The position numbers were made by a program, and so were the translations under genes. This document shows positions 25,414 to 34,247 of a DNA stretch of 64,000 nucleotides, one piece after another. This stretch comes from Poriferisodalis sp965237655 (GTDB lineage Bacteria > Actinomycetota > Acidimicrobiia > Acidimicrobiales > Poriferisodalaceae), in assembly GCF_965237655.1 (NCBI RefSeq), contig NZ_CBDEGB010000001.1, positions 248,001-312,000 on the forward strand. Direction: 5' to 3'. The first letter of the stretch is position 1; each line of letters starts with the position of its first letter. The notes below the pieces were generated by a model, which saw nothing but the letters and a program-made list of their open reading frames with translations, was not told the origin of the DNA and did not search any database.

Positions 25414-26811
25414 TCAGAAAGCCGTGCACGCCTTGGCGGCGTCGGCGATGGCAGCGAGGGTTTCATCGATGACGTCGGGCGTGTGGGCGAGGCTGACGAA
25501 CATCGCTTCGTAGGCACCAGGCGCGAACGCCACGCCACGGGCCAGCAGCTCGGCGTGCAGTCGGGCGTAGGCCTGCTCGTCGGTGGTGCGGGCATCGTCG
25601 TAGTCCGCCGGCACCCAGCCTGAGGTGGAGCCTGAAGTGGGACCCGCGCCGCAGTACAGGCCGACGAGGGTGCCTACCTGGCAGACGATCGCGTCGAACC
25701 CGGCGCCCGCGAGGACGCCGCGCATGCCGTCGGCGAACTGGCTGGCCCGGGCTTCGAGCTCTGCGTAGGCCTCAGGCGAGAGCTGGTCCAGCGCGGCGAG
25801 ACCCGCTGCGGTGGCGAGCGGGTTTCCCGAGAGCGTCCCGGCTTGGTACACGGGACCGGTCGGTGCCAGCGTCTCCATGATCTCGGTGCGTGCGCCGAGC
25901 GCGCCGATGGGCAAGCCGCCGCCGATCACCTTGCCGAAGCAGGAGATGTCGGCCGTCACCCCGTACCGCTGGGCGGCGCCGCCCGGGCCGAGGCGGAATC
26001 CGGTGATGACCTCGTCGAAGATGAGCAGCGCGCCCGCTTCGTCGCAGGCCTGTCGCAGGCCCTCCAGAAAGCCGGGCGCCGGCGGCACCAGACCCATGTT
26101 CGCCGCCACCGGCTCGACGACCACCGCTGCAATCTGGTCGTCGAGTTCGGGCACCACGTTGTAGGGCGCGACGACCGTGTCGGCCACCGCGCTCGGCGGG
26201 ACTCCGGCTGAACCCGACAGCCCGAGCGTCGCGACCCCGCTGCCGCCCGCCGCCAACAGCGAGTCGGCATGGCCGTGATAGCAGCCGGCGAACTTCACAA
26301 TGCGCGGCCGGCCGGTGAAGCCACGACCCAGCCGCACGGCAGTCATGGTGGCCTCGGTGCCGCTGTTGACCAAGCGCACTTGCTCAACCCCAGGTGCGGC
26401 CTCAGCGATCAGAGTCGCCAGTGCCACCTCTCGCTGCGTGGGCGCTCCGTAGGACGTCCCCTGCGCCGCCGCGGCCGCTATTGCCTCGGTGACGGCGGGG
26501 TGGGCGTGACCCAGGATCACTGCGCCGTAGGACTGCACGAAATCGATGTAGCGGCGGCATTCGACGTCGGTGACATAGGGACCGCTTGCGGAGGCCACGA
26601 AGTACGGCGTGCCGCCGACCGAGCCGAAGGCCCGCACAGGTGAGTTGACACCGCCGGGAATCACCCGCTGCGCGGCCTCGAACAACCCCGCATTGGTCGG
26701 CTGGGGCCCGGTCACGGTCGGCAGCGTAGGCGAAGTCCGCGCGAGCGACGGCTTGCTGGGGCCGGCTTCGGCCCCAATGCGGGACAGTGCCGTTGTTGGT
26801 GTCAACAGCAT
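25414..26811 (-). CDS. hemL: glutamate-1-semialdehyde 2,1-aminomutase
   Basis: A PLP-dependent enzyme that converts glutamate-1-semialdehyde to 5-aminolevulinate, the second step of the C5 haem route. The PLP lysine lies in CFGKVIGGGLPIGA at about 300, with IPGGVNSPVRAF, GTEATMTAVRLGR and FDEVITGFR as family signatures. The length (465 aa in the longest frame) exceeds the usual 430 because of about 35 N-terminal residues; the true start may be further in, near GPQPTNAGLFEAA. A piece of this gene is copied at 16092-16331. Confidence 0.95.
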   Translation of the reverse strand: MLLTPTTALSRIGAEAGPSKPSLARTSPTLPTVTGPQPTNAGLFEAAQRVIPGGVNSPVRAFGSVGGTPYFVASASGPYVTDVECRRYIDFVQSYGAVILGHAHPAVTEAIAAAAAQGTSYGAPTQREVALATLIAEAAPGVEQVRLVNSGTEATMTAVRLGRGFTGRPRIVKFAGCYHGHADSLLAAGGSGVATLGLSGSAGVPPSAVADTVVAPYNVVPELDDQIAAVVVEPVAANMGLVPPAPGFLEGLRQACDEAGALLIFDEVITGFRLGPGGAAQRYGVTADISCFGKVIGGGLPIGALGARTEIMETLAPTGPVYQAGTLSGNPLATAAGLAALDQLSPEAYAELEARASQFADGMRGVLAGAGFDAIVCQVGTLVGLYCGAGPTSGSTSGWVPADYDDARTTDEQAYARLHAELLARGVAFAPGAYEAMFVSLAHTPDVIDETLAAIADAAKACTAF

Positions 26812-26861
26812 CGTGCGCAGCGCACGGACTCAGGCAAGCCGCGCGCGGATGCTGGCAAGAA

Positions 26862-27239
26862 TCAGGCAGTCGCGAAGGGTTTGAGCCTGACCGCGGACAG
26901 CCGCTTCAACTGCTCGTTGCGCGGGTCCACCTCAATACCCGCCGACTCCAGTGCTGTAACGCCAAGCAACGGCTCGGCGTCATCGTCAGCGAAGATAACC
27001 GTTCCCCCGACGGTCTCGTTCATGAACTCGAACTGAGCAACTGCGATATCGAACGCCCTCTTCGTGCCGTCCGCCAGCTCGTAGGTGCGGGTGCCCCCTG
27101 GCCGAATGCCGATGGATTCCAGCCGTATACGCGGGACAAGGGAATCGACGGCCCCGGTGTCCACCAAGAACTCGCCGTCCCAGACGCGGTCCGGTGCTGC
27201 CGGATTCCTGACGATGACGGAAACATGAGTTACGCCCAT
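26862..27239 (-). CDS. retropepsin-like aspartyl protease domain protein
   Basis: A 125-aa protein. FLVDTGAVDSLVP is the DTGA active-site loop of retroviral-type aspartyl proteases, and PLLGVTALESAGIEVD is the second hallmark. I start at ATG 27239, which has GGAGG upstream in the minus direction; the longer frame to 27350 adds an Arg-rich non-conserved lead. Proteins of this type are often found as orphan domains. A role in haem metabolism is not implied by sequence. Confidence 0.78.
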   Translation of the reverse strand: MGVTHVSVIVRNPAAPDRVWDGEFLVDTGAVDSLVPRIRLESIGIRPGGTRTYELADGTKRAFDIAVAQFEFMNETVGGTVIFADDDAEPLLGVTALESAGIEVDPRNEQLKRLSAVRLKPFATA

Positions 27240-27354
27240 CGGGAGCCTCCTACGGTCTGCTCTGCGCAGTGACCCCATTCGGCCGCCGCGACCGCAAGCG
27301 TCGCGCGCAACTGCGTCCGCGCTGCCCCGATTTTCGGCGCTACGAATCACTACC

Positions 27355-28122
27355 TCAGTCTCTCATAGCCCTGACGACCGCATCGACGAGTCCGTCGTCG
27401 GACGGCTGCGCGGCGATTGCCGCCACCGTCAGGCCAGCCTCGGTGCATGCAACGGCAGTCGTGCGGCCGATGCACACCACCGCACCGCTCACCGGCCCAC
27501 CGCCGATCTGGGTCAGGTGGCCCTGGACCGCAGACGGCGAGGCGAAGATCACCGCATCTGCGGTGGCCACATCGGCGATGAGGTGGTCCGACAGGGTCGG
27601 TGTGACCGTGCGGTACGCACTCACTGCCGTGACGTTCCAGCCGCGGGCCGTCAAGCCGTCGACGAGTTCAGGGCGGGCCTGCGCGGAGTGCGGCACGAAG
27701 CACGCATCGCCCGGGCGTGGATCTCCAAAGGCCGCGGCAAGCCCGACGGCGTCGTTGCGGTCGGGCACGAGGTTGGCCGGACGGTCCAGCTCGGCCTCGA
27801 TGCGCGCTGCCGTTGAGGGTCCGACCGCCGCGACGCGGATCCGTGCGAAACGCTTCCGCACACCGCGACGATCGGCACGGGCGAGCGTGGCCGCTACCGC
27901 ATTCGGTGACGTGAAAGCGACCCAGCTGAATTGCTCGAGCCGCAGCAGAGCGTCGTCCAGCGGCTGGCCGCCATCGAGCGGCGGCACCACCGCTATGGCT
28001 GGGGCAACCACCGGACGTGCGCCGTGACGGCGCAGGACTTCAACCAATGGGCTGGCCTGGTGCGACGCCCGCGTCACGACGACCGTGCGGTCGGCAAGCA
28101 CGTCGAGGCGCTTCTCAGTCAC
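27355..28122 (-). CDS. hemD: uroporphyrinogen-III synthase
   Basis: A 255-aa enzyme from GTG 28122 that closes and inverts ring D of hydroxymethylbilane. The two-domain pattern is visible: ADRTVVVTRASHQASPL at the N terminus, FTSPNAVAATL and ASPSAVQGHL as repeated substrate-loop motifs, and VCIGRTTAVACTEAGL near the end. I start at the GTG that overlaps the hemC stop as GTGACTGA (8 nt), not at the longer frame to 28209, because HemD begins with this segment. Confidence 0.88.
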   Translation of the reverse strand: MTEKRLDVLADRTVVVTRASHQASPLVEVLRRHGARPVVAPAIAVVPPLDGGQPLDDALLRLEQFSWVAFTSPNAVAATLARADRRGVRKRFARIRVAAVGPSTAARIEAELDRPANLVPDRNDAVGLAAAFGDPRPGDACFVPHSAQARPELVDGLTARGWNVTAVSAYRTVTPTLSDHLIADVATADAVIFASPSAVQGHLTQIGGGPVSGAVVCIGRTTAVACTEAGLTVAAIAAQPSDDGLVDAVVRAMRD

Positions 28123-29002
28123 CGCTTGTCCCTGTCCGAGCGAGCAGATCGCGTGCGAGCGCCTCGCCGAGCGCCTCGCCGTCGAGGTCATTGCCAGAGG
28201 CGCGCGCAATCTCGGAGTGGTCGGGTGTTGCCAGCAGTGCCGTCATCTCGATGCTCCCGTCAGCGCCGAGGGTGGCGTAGGCCCCGGTGGGCAGCTCGCA
28301 ACCGCCGCCGAGCGTTCGCAGAAAGGAGCGTTCTGCATGCACGCAACGTGTCGTGATCTGGTCGATGATCCCCGCAACTACGGCAGCGGTGGCAGCGTCG
28401 CCGTCCCGATGCTCGATTGCAATGGCGCCCTGCCCGACTTGGGGAACGAGCTCATCGGGACTGAATCGCTGCGCAATGCGGTGTGACTCGCCGAGACGCT
28501 CCAGCGCCACTGCGGCAACGATCACGGCGTCGATGTCTGGATTCTCCGCGGCGGCGATGCGGCGGGCCATGTTCCCGCGCAGGCCGGCGAAACGCAGATC
28601 GGGCCGCAGCGTCGCCAGTTGGCACTCGCGTCGTTGTGATCCGGTCGCGACGACTCCCCCGCGGGGAATCGCGTCGAGAGCCAGACCCACGAGCGCATCG
28701 CGCACGTCGCCTCGGCCAAGACAGCCCGCCAGCGTCAAGCCCGGGGTCGGCTCTGAGCGCATGTCCTTCGCACTGTGCACCGCCACGTCGGCCCGGCCGT
28801 CAAGCACAGCCGCCTGCACTTCGGTCACGAACACTCCCCGGCCAGACATTTGCGAGATCGGCGTGGACAGGTCCAGATCACCGCTCGTAGAGACCGGCAC
28901 GAGCTCGATGTCGGAAGGGGACGGTCCGGCCGCTGCCAGCGCTGTCGCGACGGCGCGCGCCTGCCACGTTGCCAGCGGGCTCGATCGTGTCGCGATCCTC
29001 AC
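28115..29002 (-). CDS. hemC: porphobilinogen deaminase (hydroxymethylbilane synthase)
   Basis: A 295-aa enzyme that joins four porphobilinogens. It has ATRSSPLATWQA at the N terminus, DVAVHSAKDM (the conserved VHSLKD-like loop), GLRGNMARRI, and the dipyrromethane cofactor cysteine in GGGCELPTGAYA at about 240. The 3' end overlaps hemD by 8 nt. Length and motifs are normal. Confidence 0.95.
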   Translation of the reverse strand: MRIATRSSPLATWQARAVATALAAAGPSPSDIELVPVSTSGDLDLSTPISQMSGRGVFVTEVQAAVLDGRADVAVHSAKDMRSEPTPGLTLAGCLGRGDVRDALVGLALDAIPRGGVVATGSQRRECQLATLRPDLRFAGLRGNMARRIAAAENPDIDAVIVAAVALERLGESHRIAQRFSPDELVPQVGQGAIAIEHRDGDAATAAVVAGIIDQITTRCVHAERSFLRTLGGGCELPTGAYATLGADGSIEMTALLATPDHSEIARASGNDLDGEALGEALARDLLARTGTSGD

Positions 29003-29013
29003 GCGGTCAGGTT

Positions 29014-30273
29014 CTACAGATCGAACAGGTCGCGCACTGAGTCGGCGAGCCGGTCGCCCTTGGCCCTGCCCGCCGCAGACCGCAGGGCGACGGTGGGCTG
29101 ATGCAGCAGCTTGTTGACGAGGGCCGTTGTCGCACGTTCGAGCGCTTCGCGAGCGTCGTCGTCGATTTCGGGGTGCGCGGCCAGCGCACGTTCGATTTCC
29201 CGCTTGCGCACCGCTTCTGCCTTGCCGCGCAGCGATTCGATGAGCGGTGCCATCTCTCGGGCGGTGCGATCCCCCGAGAAGCGCTCCGTCTCGGCGGCCA
29301 GGATGGACTCGACCGCCGCCACCTCCGCTTGCCTGCCGATCTGGCCCGCGTCGGCGAAGCGTGACAGGTCGTCCATGTCGAGCAGGGTGACACCCGGAAT
29401 GCGAGCCACGGCCGGGTCGACATCGCGTGGCACGGCAATGTCGACGATCAGCAGGGGGCGTCCGGCACGTCGCTCGATGACCTCTCCCACGCTGGCGTGG
29501 TCCACGATGACCGACGTCGCTCCGGTCGAGGTCAGCAGCAGATCGACCTCGACGAGGGCGTCTTCGAGGTTCCCGAGCGGCAGATGGTGACCGCCGACAC
29601 GCGCGGCCAGGGCCTCGGCGTGCGACGGGGTTCGATTTGCCACCTGCACCGCCGCCGGGCCCGCGGCTGCGACGGCAACGATCATCCCCTCGGCCATCTC
29701 GCCCGCTCCCACGACGAGCACCCGGCAGTCCTCGAGCGTGCCGAGGTATTCGATGGCCATGCTCACCGCTGCGTGACTGACCGAAGCGGTGCCCCGTGCG
29801 ATCCCGGTCTCGGTGCGTGCACGCTTGCCGGCGCTGATGCCATGACGGAACAGCTGGTTGAGCACCGTGCCTGCGGTGCCCTCAGCACGCGCCGTGTCCC
29901 ACGCAGTGCGTACCTGACCCAAGATCTCGTGCTCGCCAAGCACCGCCGACTCCAAGCCGCTGGCCACCCGGAAGAGGTGTCGCGCTGCGTCGTCGTCGTA
30001 GAGGACATAAAGATGGTCGGACATCTCGGCTGGCGCCGCGCCCGACAGCGTGCAGAAGAAGTCGCGCAGTTCCCCGAAGGCCGCATGGAACTTCTCGGCA
30101 ACGACGTAGGCCTCGGTGCGGTTGCAGGTGGACACCACGACGGCTTCGCTGACGTTGGGGCAACCGGCGAGATCGCCAAGTCGTTTCGGCACGTCGGCGG
30201 TGGCAACCGTGCACCGCTCCAACAATTCGAGCGGTGCGCTGCGGTGGCTCACGCCCATGACAACGATGGACAC
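29014..30273 (-). CDS. hemA: glutamyl-tRNA reductase
   Basis: The first enzyme of the C5 haem route, reducing Glu-tRNA to the semialdehyde. VSIVVMGVSHRSAPLELLER opens the protein. STCNRTEAY holds the catalytic Cys, GLESAVLGEHEILGQV is the family signature, and the NADPH fold is at VLVVGAGEMAEG. I start at GTG 30273 because this is where the family begins; the frame extends to 30327. The order hemA-hemC-hemD-(protease-like)-hemL is one leftward cluster without hemB in the window. Confidence 0.93.
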   Translation of the reverse strand: MSIVVMGVSHRSAPLELLERCTVATADVPKRLGDLAGCPNVSEAVVVSTCNRTEAYVVAEKFHAAFGELRDFFCTLSGAAPAEMSDHLYVLYDDDAARHLFRVASGLESAVLGEHEILGQVRTAWDTARAEGTAGTVLNQLFRHGISAGKRARTETGIARGTASVSHAAVSMAIEYLGTLEDCRVLVVGAGEMAEGMIVAVAAAGPAAVQVANRTPSHAEALAARVGGHHLPLGNLEDALVEVDLLLTSTGATSVIVDHASVGEVIERRAGRPLLIVDIAVPRDVDPAVARIPGVTLLDMDDLSRFADAGQIGRQAEVAAVESILAAETERFSGDRTAREMAPLIESLRGKAEAVRKREIERALAAHPEIDDDAREALERATTALVNKLLHQPTVALRSAAGRAKGDRLADSVRDLFDL

Positions 30274-30381
30274 GAGGACTACCCCGGGGTCGGGAATGCG
30301 GCCCACACAGTCTCGCCGATCAGACACCCCGTTTCCACGCGATCGGGCAAATGTCGCGTAAGAAATATGGATCTGGGGCGC

Positions 30382-30471
30382 TCAGGCAAAGAAAAAGACC
30401 AACCGGATCGTGGCCGTGAGCAGGATGAGTGCAGCGAGCATGGCCAGCACGAGGGCGGTGCGGGGTCTCAT
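30382..30471 (-). CDS. 29-aa single-helix membrane peptide
   Basis: MRPRTALVLAML followed by AALILLTATIRLVFFFA is one hydrophobic helix with a basic start. Its ATG (30471-30469) overlaps the TGA of the preceding gene as ATGA, a strong sign of translation. Too short for normal gene calling. Function unknown. Confidence 0.6.
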   Translation of the reverse strand: MRPRTALVLAMLAALILLTATIRLVFFFA

Positions 30472-31292
30472 GTCACCCTCCGCAGACGCACTTCGGTTCC
30501 CACATCGAAGCCGAGATGGTGTGCGCTCCCGCCCGCGACGGTGAACTCGAGCAGGCCGTAGGGATCATCCGACAGTGCAAGGCTGCCCGTGCCTGCGGTG
30601 CCCGGCTCAGCCAGCTGGACCGATTGGGAGTTGGCCGCCGCCGAAACCCCGACGCTGGCGCTGGCAATCCATTCCGCGACGAGTTGCTGGCCGAGGGGTG
30701 CCAGAGTGTCGCGGTCCACGTTGAGCTGCACCGTGCCCCAGCGCGTCACCGCGAGGACCTCTGCGGCCACCGAGCCGTCGTCGGAGATGCGTGGCACGGC
30801 GACCAGCGAGGGCAGCAACGACGCCGGGTCGACCGGTGATCCCAGTGCCTCGATGGGCTCCCCTGCTGCGAGCCGGCCCGCTGCGGGTGCAAGCACGTCA
30901 CGGGCCGGGTGCAGCACCGTTTGGTGGTCCGCGTCGCCGCCATCGGAGATCCGGACTGCTGCGTCCGCGCCACCCACCGCTGCAGTGGCTGCAGCCAGCA
31001 CGCCATTGTCAGGGCCGACCAGCATCGACTGACCGCCGCCGACCGATACCGCTATTGCGGGTCGGTCCAGCAGCCGGCCCACAGATGCCAGCACAACGCC
31101 CGGGGCGAGATGCTGCACGCTGCGCACCAGCATCAACGCCGCCGTGCGCGTGTCGCCCGGGTCGATCTCGTGGCACAGGTCGATGACAGCCGCATGAGGC
31201 GCGGCCTGGCGCAGGATCGAGTGGATGACGCCCACCGATTCGTCTGCGGTACCCAGATCGCTCAGGCAGGTGACGGTGTCGAAGCCCGTCAT
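30468..31292 (-). CDS. S-adenosyl-L-methionine hydrolase (SAM hydroxide adenosyltransferase) family protein
   Basis: A 274-aa protein of the DUF62 family, in which members split SAM into adenosine and methionine. VTCLSDLGTADESVGV is the start, with the Asp used for substrate binding. DLCHEIDPGDTRTAALML is the second signature, and VGPDNGVLAAA is the conserved central loop. Near the end VEWGTVQLN-like TRWGTVQLNVD is present. I start at ATG 31292; the longer frame adds an Arg-rich lead. A 29-aa membrane peptide gene is coupled to its stop. Confidence 0.85.
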   Translation of the reverse strand: MTGFDTVTCLSDLGTADESVGVIHSILRQAAPHAAVIDLCHEIDPGDTRTAALMLVRSVQHLAPGVVLASVGRLLDRPAIAVSVGGGQSMLVGPDNGVLAAATAAVGGADAAVRISDGGDADHQTVLHPARDVLAPAAGRLAAGEPIEALGSPVDPASLLPSLVAVPRISDDGSVAAEVLAVTRWGTVQLNVDRDTLAPLGQQLVAEWIASASVGVSAAANSQSVQLAEPGTAGTGSLALSDDPYGLLEFTVAGGSAHHLGFDVGTEVRLRRVT

Positions 31293-31323
31293 CTCGGGTC
31301 GCCGGTCCTCGTTCGGCCTTCGA

Positions 31324-32115
31324 TCACGCTTTGCCGAGTTCGGCCGACCGGCGGGTCGCCGCCTCGACGGCCGCAGCAAACGCGGCCCGTACGCCATGGC
31401 GTTCCAGTTCCCGGAGCCCGGCCGCGGTCGTGCCGCCAGGCGAGGTCACGTCGGCCCGCAGGTCGGCAGGCGAACGCCCTTCGGCCAGCAACGTCGCAGC
31501 GCCCAGCAAGGTCTGGTTGGCCAGCTCGGCCGCCACCGGGCGGGTCAGGCCCATGAGCACGCCCGCTTCGATCATCGCCTCGGCGACAAGGAACACGTAC
31601 GCCGGACCGGAGCCAGACAGGCCAGTGACGGCGTCCATCAAGTGCTCGGAAACTCGCACGACGCTGCCCACTGAGCCGAGGATCTCGGCGGCCCATGCGA
31701 AGTCCGCATCGGTTGCCTGGTCGTTCCCGCAGACTGCCGCCGCGCCTTGCGACACCAGCGCTGGCGTGTTGGGCATGGCACGCACGATGGGGGTGCCGCC
31801 GCCAGCAGCATTGCCCAGTGTTGTCAGAGTGACCCCGGCGGCAATCGAGAGGATGCGATCGGTGCCGGCGGCAGTGACGGCACCCGCGACAGCCGGGATC
31901 ACGTCGGGCTTGGTTGCCAGAATGGCACCGGTCGAAGCCACGACGTCGTCCGAGGTCGACACGCCGTAGCGGCCGGCCAGTTCATCCCGGCGAGCCGAGA
32001 TCGGTTCGGCTACGCAGATTGTCTCAGCGCTGCGACCAGCCGCGAGCAGTCCGCCGAGCAGCGCCTCCCCCATCTTGCCGCCGCCCACGATGAGCAGTTC
32101 GACCACCTCAGCCAT
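31324..32115 (-). CDS. proC: pyrroline-5-carboxylate reductase
   Basis: A 263-aa enzyme making the last reduction in proline synthesis. LLIVGGGKMGEALLGGL is the NADPH fold, VRAMPNTPALV the central motif, and LTGLSGSGPAYVFL with TSPGGTTAAGL the C-terminal signatures. I start at ATG 32115; the frame upstream (to 32298) crosses an inverted repeat and is unlike the family. The SAM hydrolase gene follows after 31 nt. Confidence 0.93.
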   Translation of the reverse strand: MAEVVELLIVGGGKMGEALLGGLLAAGRSAETICVAEPISARRDELAGRYGVSTSDDVVASTGAILATKPDVIPAVAGAVTAAGTDRILSIAAGVTLTTLGNAAGGGTPIVRAMPNTPALVSQGAAAVCGNDQATDADFAWAAEILGSVGSVVRVSEHLMDAVTGLSGSGPAYVFLVAEAMIEAGVLMGLTRPVAAELANQTLLGAATLLAEGRSPADLRADVTSPGGTTAAGLRELERHGVRAAFAAAVEAATRRSAELGKA

Positions 32116-32232
32116 GGGATCAAGGTACCGGACCGCATCCGAACCTCTTCCGCCGAGGTTTCCGATGTCGTCACCATCGAATGTCGGGCTCGGGCGATCC
32201 CCTGGATCTCGCGAGGCGACTGAACGTGCCGT

Positions 32233-32292
32233 GCCGGGGCACTCGCCGTGAGTGGGGCACTTCCCTGCATGCCTGCTGGCGAATGCCCCGGC
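32233..32292 (-). terminator. long inverted repeat between the YbjN-like gene and proC
   Basis: GCCGGGGCACTCGCC (32233-32247) and GGCGAATGCCCCGGC (32278-32292) pair over 15 positions with one mismatch, with a 30-nt loop. It lies 53 nt downstream of the YbjN-like stop and upstream of proC, so it may end transcription or be an RNA element. Confidence 0.45.
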
Positions 32293-32344
32293 GAGCACTG
32301 AATCAATCAGAAGACAATGAAAGCCGTCAAATGAATTTCGGGAT

Positions 32345-32821
32345 CTACTTCCCGAAGCCCAGGCGAAGCAGCGTCGTGAAGTCGCGCTCGATGTACGCCC
32401 AGAGCGACCCGACGATCCGATCCAGTTCGTCCTCGTCGACGCAATGCGTCGGCAGCTCGCCCGTCAGGTACAGCGCATCTTCGGGGCCGATGCCGTACTG
32501 GGCGCCCACAAGCGCGTAATTGCGGCGCAGGACGAAGTCGGCCACCTGGTCTGGTCGCTGCGGAGGAACTGGGAGCACGTAGGACTCGTAGGCCAACGTG
32601 CGTTGACGCAGCGTCAGCCAAATGGCAATCACGTCGCGGGACTCCCCCGCCAGGCGCACGTACCAGCGGCGCGGCACTGCATCGTCCCGGGTCACGTCAA
32701 TCAACATGGGGCGCTCGTCGGGAGCGCCTTCGGCCTGTGAGCGAGCCCACTGCGCCAGCCAGGCATCCATGCGAGCTTCGAGCTGATCAAGTTCGGCGTC
32801 GGTGGCCGGGCGACGGGTCAT
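32345..32821 (-). CDS. YbjN-domain protein
   Basis: A 158-aa protein starting at ATG 32821. The body PRRWYVRLAGESRDVIAIWL followed by LTLRQRTLAYESYVLP and ADFVLRRNYALVGAQYGIG resembles the actinobacterial YbjN/secretion-chaperone-like family next to mshA. Such genes commonly neighbour mycothiol genes. The frame further upstream overlaps mshA and is a shadow. Function unknown. Confidence 0.8.
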   Translation of the reverse strand: MTRRPATDAELDQLEARMDAWLAQWARSQAEGAPDERPMLIDVTRDDAVPRRWYVRLAGESRDVIAIWLTLRQRTLAYESYVLPVPPQRPDQVADFVLRRNYALVGAQYGIGPEDALYLTGELPTHCVDEDELDRIVGSLWAYIERDFTTLLRLGFGK

Positions 32822-32840
32822 GAGTTGGTGCCCGGGTGAC

Positions 32841-34169
32841 TCACACGCAGGCAACGAGTTCGCGGCGCGCCGCGGTGTCAAGTGCTTCGAGAGCCGCAGT
32901 CGCGCTCGCGCGCCAGCTGAAGCGTTCCGCGCGGCGAGAGCCGGCATCGCCGAGGCGCAGCGCCAGCAGTGGATCGGTGAGGATGTCGGTGACCCGGCGG
33001 GCGTACGCGTCGGCGTCACGGCCGGCGATGAGATACCCGGTCTGGCTCTCGACGACGTTGTCGCGCAGGCCGCCCACATCGGACGCGACCACGGGTGTCC
33101 CGCAGGCAGCGGCCTCGAGCGCAACCAGGCCGAACGATTCCGAGCGGCTCGGCACCAGGCATACATCGGCCGCGCGGTAGTAGGTCGACAGCAGGTGATG
33201 CGGGAGCGGCTCTACGAACCGCACATGGTCGGCGACCGCCAGGTCGGCAGCCATGACCCTCAACCGGGCCAGCGTGGATTCGCCTTGCGGACCGCTGGGT
33301 CCTCCCACGATGACCAGCTGGGCCTGGGCTCCGTCGGAAGAAGCGACTCTTGTGGCTGCAAGGGTCTCGACGGCCAGTTCGGCGCCCTTGAGCGGCTGGA
33401 GACGGCCGACGAACAGGAGCACCGGTCCGGGCGGAAGCCTGATCGCCGCCCGCGCCGCGTGGCGCTGACCGGGCGCGAACATGGCCCGGTTTACGCCGGG
33501 GGTCAGCACATGGACCCGTTCAAACGGAACGTCGTACAGCGACTGCAGCTGGCTGGCCTCGGCGTCTCCCGAGGTGAACACGGCGTCGGCACAGTCGATG
33601 ATGCGCTGTTCCGCATCGCCGCGGTGGCGCGGTTCGGCATCACCGGTGCTCGTCTTGACGCGCCCCAATGTGTGAAAGGTGACCGCGAGGGGCACGTCGA
33701 GGCGGTGCTTCAATTCGTGTCCCGCCATGCCACTCAGCCAGTAGTGCGCGTGGATGGCGTCGACCGGTCGACGAACGAGATGCTCGGCGATTTGGTCAAC
33801 AAACGTTGCGACCACCGCTGGCAGGTCGTCCTTGTCGAGCGAGGGAGCGCCAGCATCGACATGGGTGACGCGCACCCCGGGTTCCACATCCACCGCATCG
33901 GGCTGTGACGGATCGGTGCGCCGGGTGTAGATGTCACACTCGACGCCGAGATGCGCCAACGCCGCGGTGAGTTCACGCACGTAGACGTTCAAACCGCCGC
34001 CATCGCCGCTGCCGGGCTGGTGCAACGGCGAGGTGTGCATGCACAGCACCGCTACCGATGAGACGCGTCCAGGTTCGCGAGATACCCGCCGATCCGGGGC
34101 ATCGCTGCGGGGTAGCCGAGTCGCCGGATACCCGGAATCGTCCGATGCGGTGGGGGCCACAGCCGACAA
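32841..34169 (-). CDS. mshA: D-inositol-3-phosphate glycosyltransferase
   Basis: A 442-aa GT4 enzyme that transfers GlcNAc to inositol-3-phosphate, the first step of mycothiol synthesis. HQPGSGDGGGLNVYVREL is the diagnostic MshA N-terminal loop; HAHYWLSGMAG, FHTLGRVKT, PSRSESFGLVALEAAACGTPV (UDP-sugar binding, E-x7-E) follow. About 40 variable residues precede the conserved start, so the true start may be near VAVLCMHTSP. Mycothiol is specific to Actinomycetota. Confidence 0.92.
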   Translation of the reverse strand: MSAVAPTASDDSGYPATRLPRSDAPDRRVSREPGRVSSVAVLCMHTSPLHQPGSGDGGGLNVYVRELTAALAHLGVECDIYTRRTDPSQPDAVDVEPGVRVTHVDAGAPSLDKDDLPAVVATFVDQIAEHLVRRPVDAIHAHYWLSGMAGHELKHRLDVPLAVTFHTLGRVKTSTGDAEPRHRGDAEQRIIDCADAVFTSGDAEASQLQSLYDVPFERVHVLTPGVNRAMFAPGQRHAARAAIRLPPGPVLLFVGRLQPLKGAELAVETLAATRVASSDGAQAQLVIVGGPSGPQGESTLARLRVMAADLAVADHVRFVEPLPHHLLSTYYRAADVCLVPSRSESFGLVALEAAACGTPVVASDVGGLRDNVVESQTGYLIAGRDADAYARRVTDILTDPLLALRLGDAGSRRAERFSWRASATAALEALDTAARRELVACV

Positions 34170-34247
34170 CGCTACGCAGATCGCCCGTCCAGCACTAACG
34201 GGTCGGCAGTGTTAGCGGTCTCGCCCGGTTCGCGCCGATTCGAATGC

